This document shows, in pieces, positions 5,610 to 5,884 of a stretch of DNA of 5,884 nucleotides. This DNA is from Oligoflexus sp. (GTDB lineage Bacteria; Bdellovibrionota_B; Oligoflexia; Oligoflexales; Oligoflexaceae): assembly GCA_030151925.1 (NCBI GenBank), contig JASLCY010000119.1, positions 1 to 5,884 on the forward strand. The letters run 5' to 3'. The notes beneath the pieces are model-generated. The model saw only the letters and a program-made list of their open reading frames with translations. It did not search any database and was not told the DNA's origin. Made by a program: the position numbers and the translations under genes. How positions within the stretch are numbered: position 1 is the stretch's first letter; each line of letters opens with the position of its first letter.

Positions 5610-5884
5610 ATGAGCACAGCCAGATCCCGAGAGCATGGGCCTTTGAAGATGAAGATCACGCGAGACATCTTTGAGGTCGACGACAAACGCGAGCTGCAAA
5701 AGTCGCTGAGAAATGTTTTGCTGGCCATACCCGAAGAGTGCCTCAAGCCGGACTCGCTCCGGTCCTGGGCGCATCTGGCCTTTGATCTTCTGATGATCGC
5801 GCTCCTGGCCCTGGCGGGAAAATACGCGTGGGACCATGGTTCCTATACGTTGATGGCAGCTTACGTTTTCCTGCAGGGGAGTTT
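5610..5884 (+). CDS. Second FAD2-like fatty acid desaturase, N-terminal 91 codons, cut by right edge
   Basis: The frame opens at ATG 5610, 3 nt after the flavoprotein stop, with GGAGG at 5594-5598 (11 nt upstream) and AAAGG directly before the ATG. It runs open to the window edge. The fragment matches the N-terminus of delta-12/FAD2-type desaturases: IPEECLKPDSLRSWAHLAFD (40-59) aligns with the family pattern IPxHCFxRSxxRSxxYxxxD. A hydrophobic segment (about 55-70) follows, then YVFLQGS (85-91), where the family has the aromatic-rich WxxQGT/C just before the first histidine box. That box lies beyond the edge, so catalytic residues cannot be checked. It is clearly not a copy of the first desaturase: the N-terminal sequences differ, so the operon holds two distinct desaturases. 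A position in a longer operon that continues to the right is likely. Confidence 0.8.
   Translation, partial: MSTARSREHGPLKMKITRDIFEVDDKRELQKSLRNVLLAIPEECLKPDSLRSWAHLAFDLLMIALLALAGKYAWDHGSYTLMAAYVFLQGS

Overview
The window looks like a chromosomal segment from a proteobacterium. The DNA is moderately GC-rich, Shine-Dalgarno sites are clear, and genes are tightly packed. The methylmalonate-semialdehyde dehydrogenase and the QueH protein resemble gammaproteobacterial types. The class-level guess is soft. There are no mobile elements, tRNA or rRNA genes or CRISPR arrays.

Left part (1-1400): the first 348 codons of mmsA lie on the minus strand and run off the left edge. Its upstream region is not empty. 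On the same strand, a TATAAT promoter box is followed by a cobalamin (B12) riboswitch aptamer. After that come a hairpin covering a strong ribosome binding site, an 8-codon leader ORF, three further hairpins (one terminator-like) and finally the mmsA start. This looks like a layered B12-responsive control region for a valine/propionyl-CoA pathway gene. I consider it the most interesting non-coding structure here.

Middle part (1401-2911): queH on the plus strand encodes the cobalamin-independent epoxyqueuosine reductase, the last enzyme of queuosine synthesis. It meets an alpha/beta hydrolase of epoxide-hydrolase type on the minus strand, and their 3' ends overlap by 19 bp. A GC-rich inverted repeat sits at the junction.

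Right part (2912-5884): a 161-bp divergent intergenic region carries two adjacent inverted repeats and a candidate promoter. It precedes a plus-strand operon with a FAD2-like membrane desaturase, a FAD-dependent monooxygenase-like protein (ATGA overlap) and the start of a second FAD2-like desaturase (3-nt gap). The operon is cut by the right edge. Two diiron desaturases around a flavoprotein, with an epoxide-hydrolase-like enzyme divergent to them, suggest an oxidative lipid-modification or unsaturated fatty-acid-derived metabolite pathway. The actual product cannot be read from the sequence.
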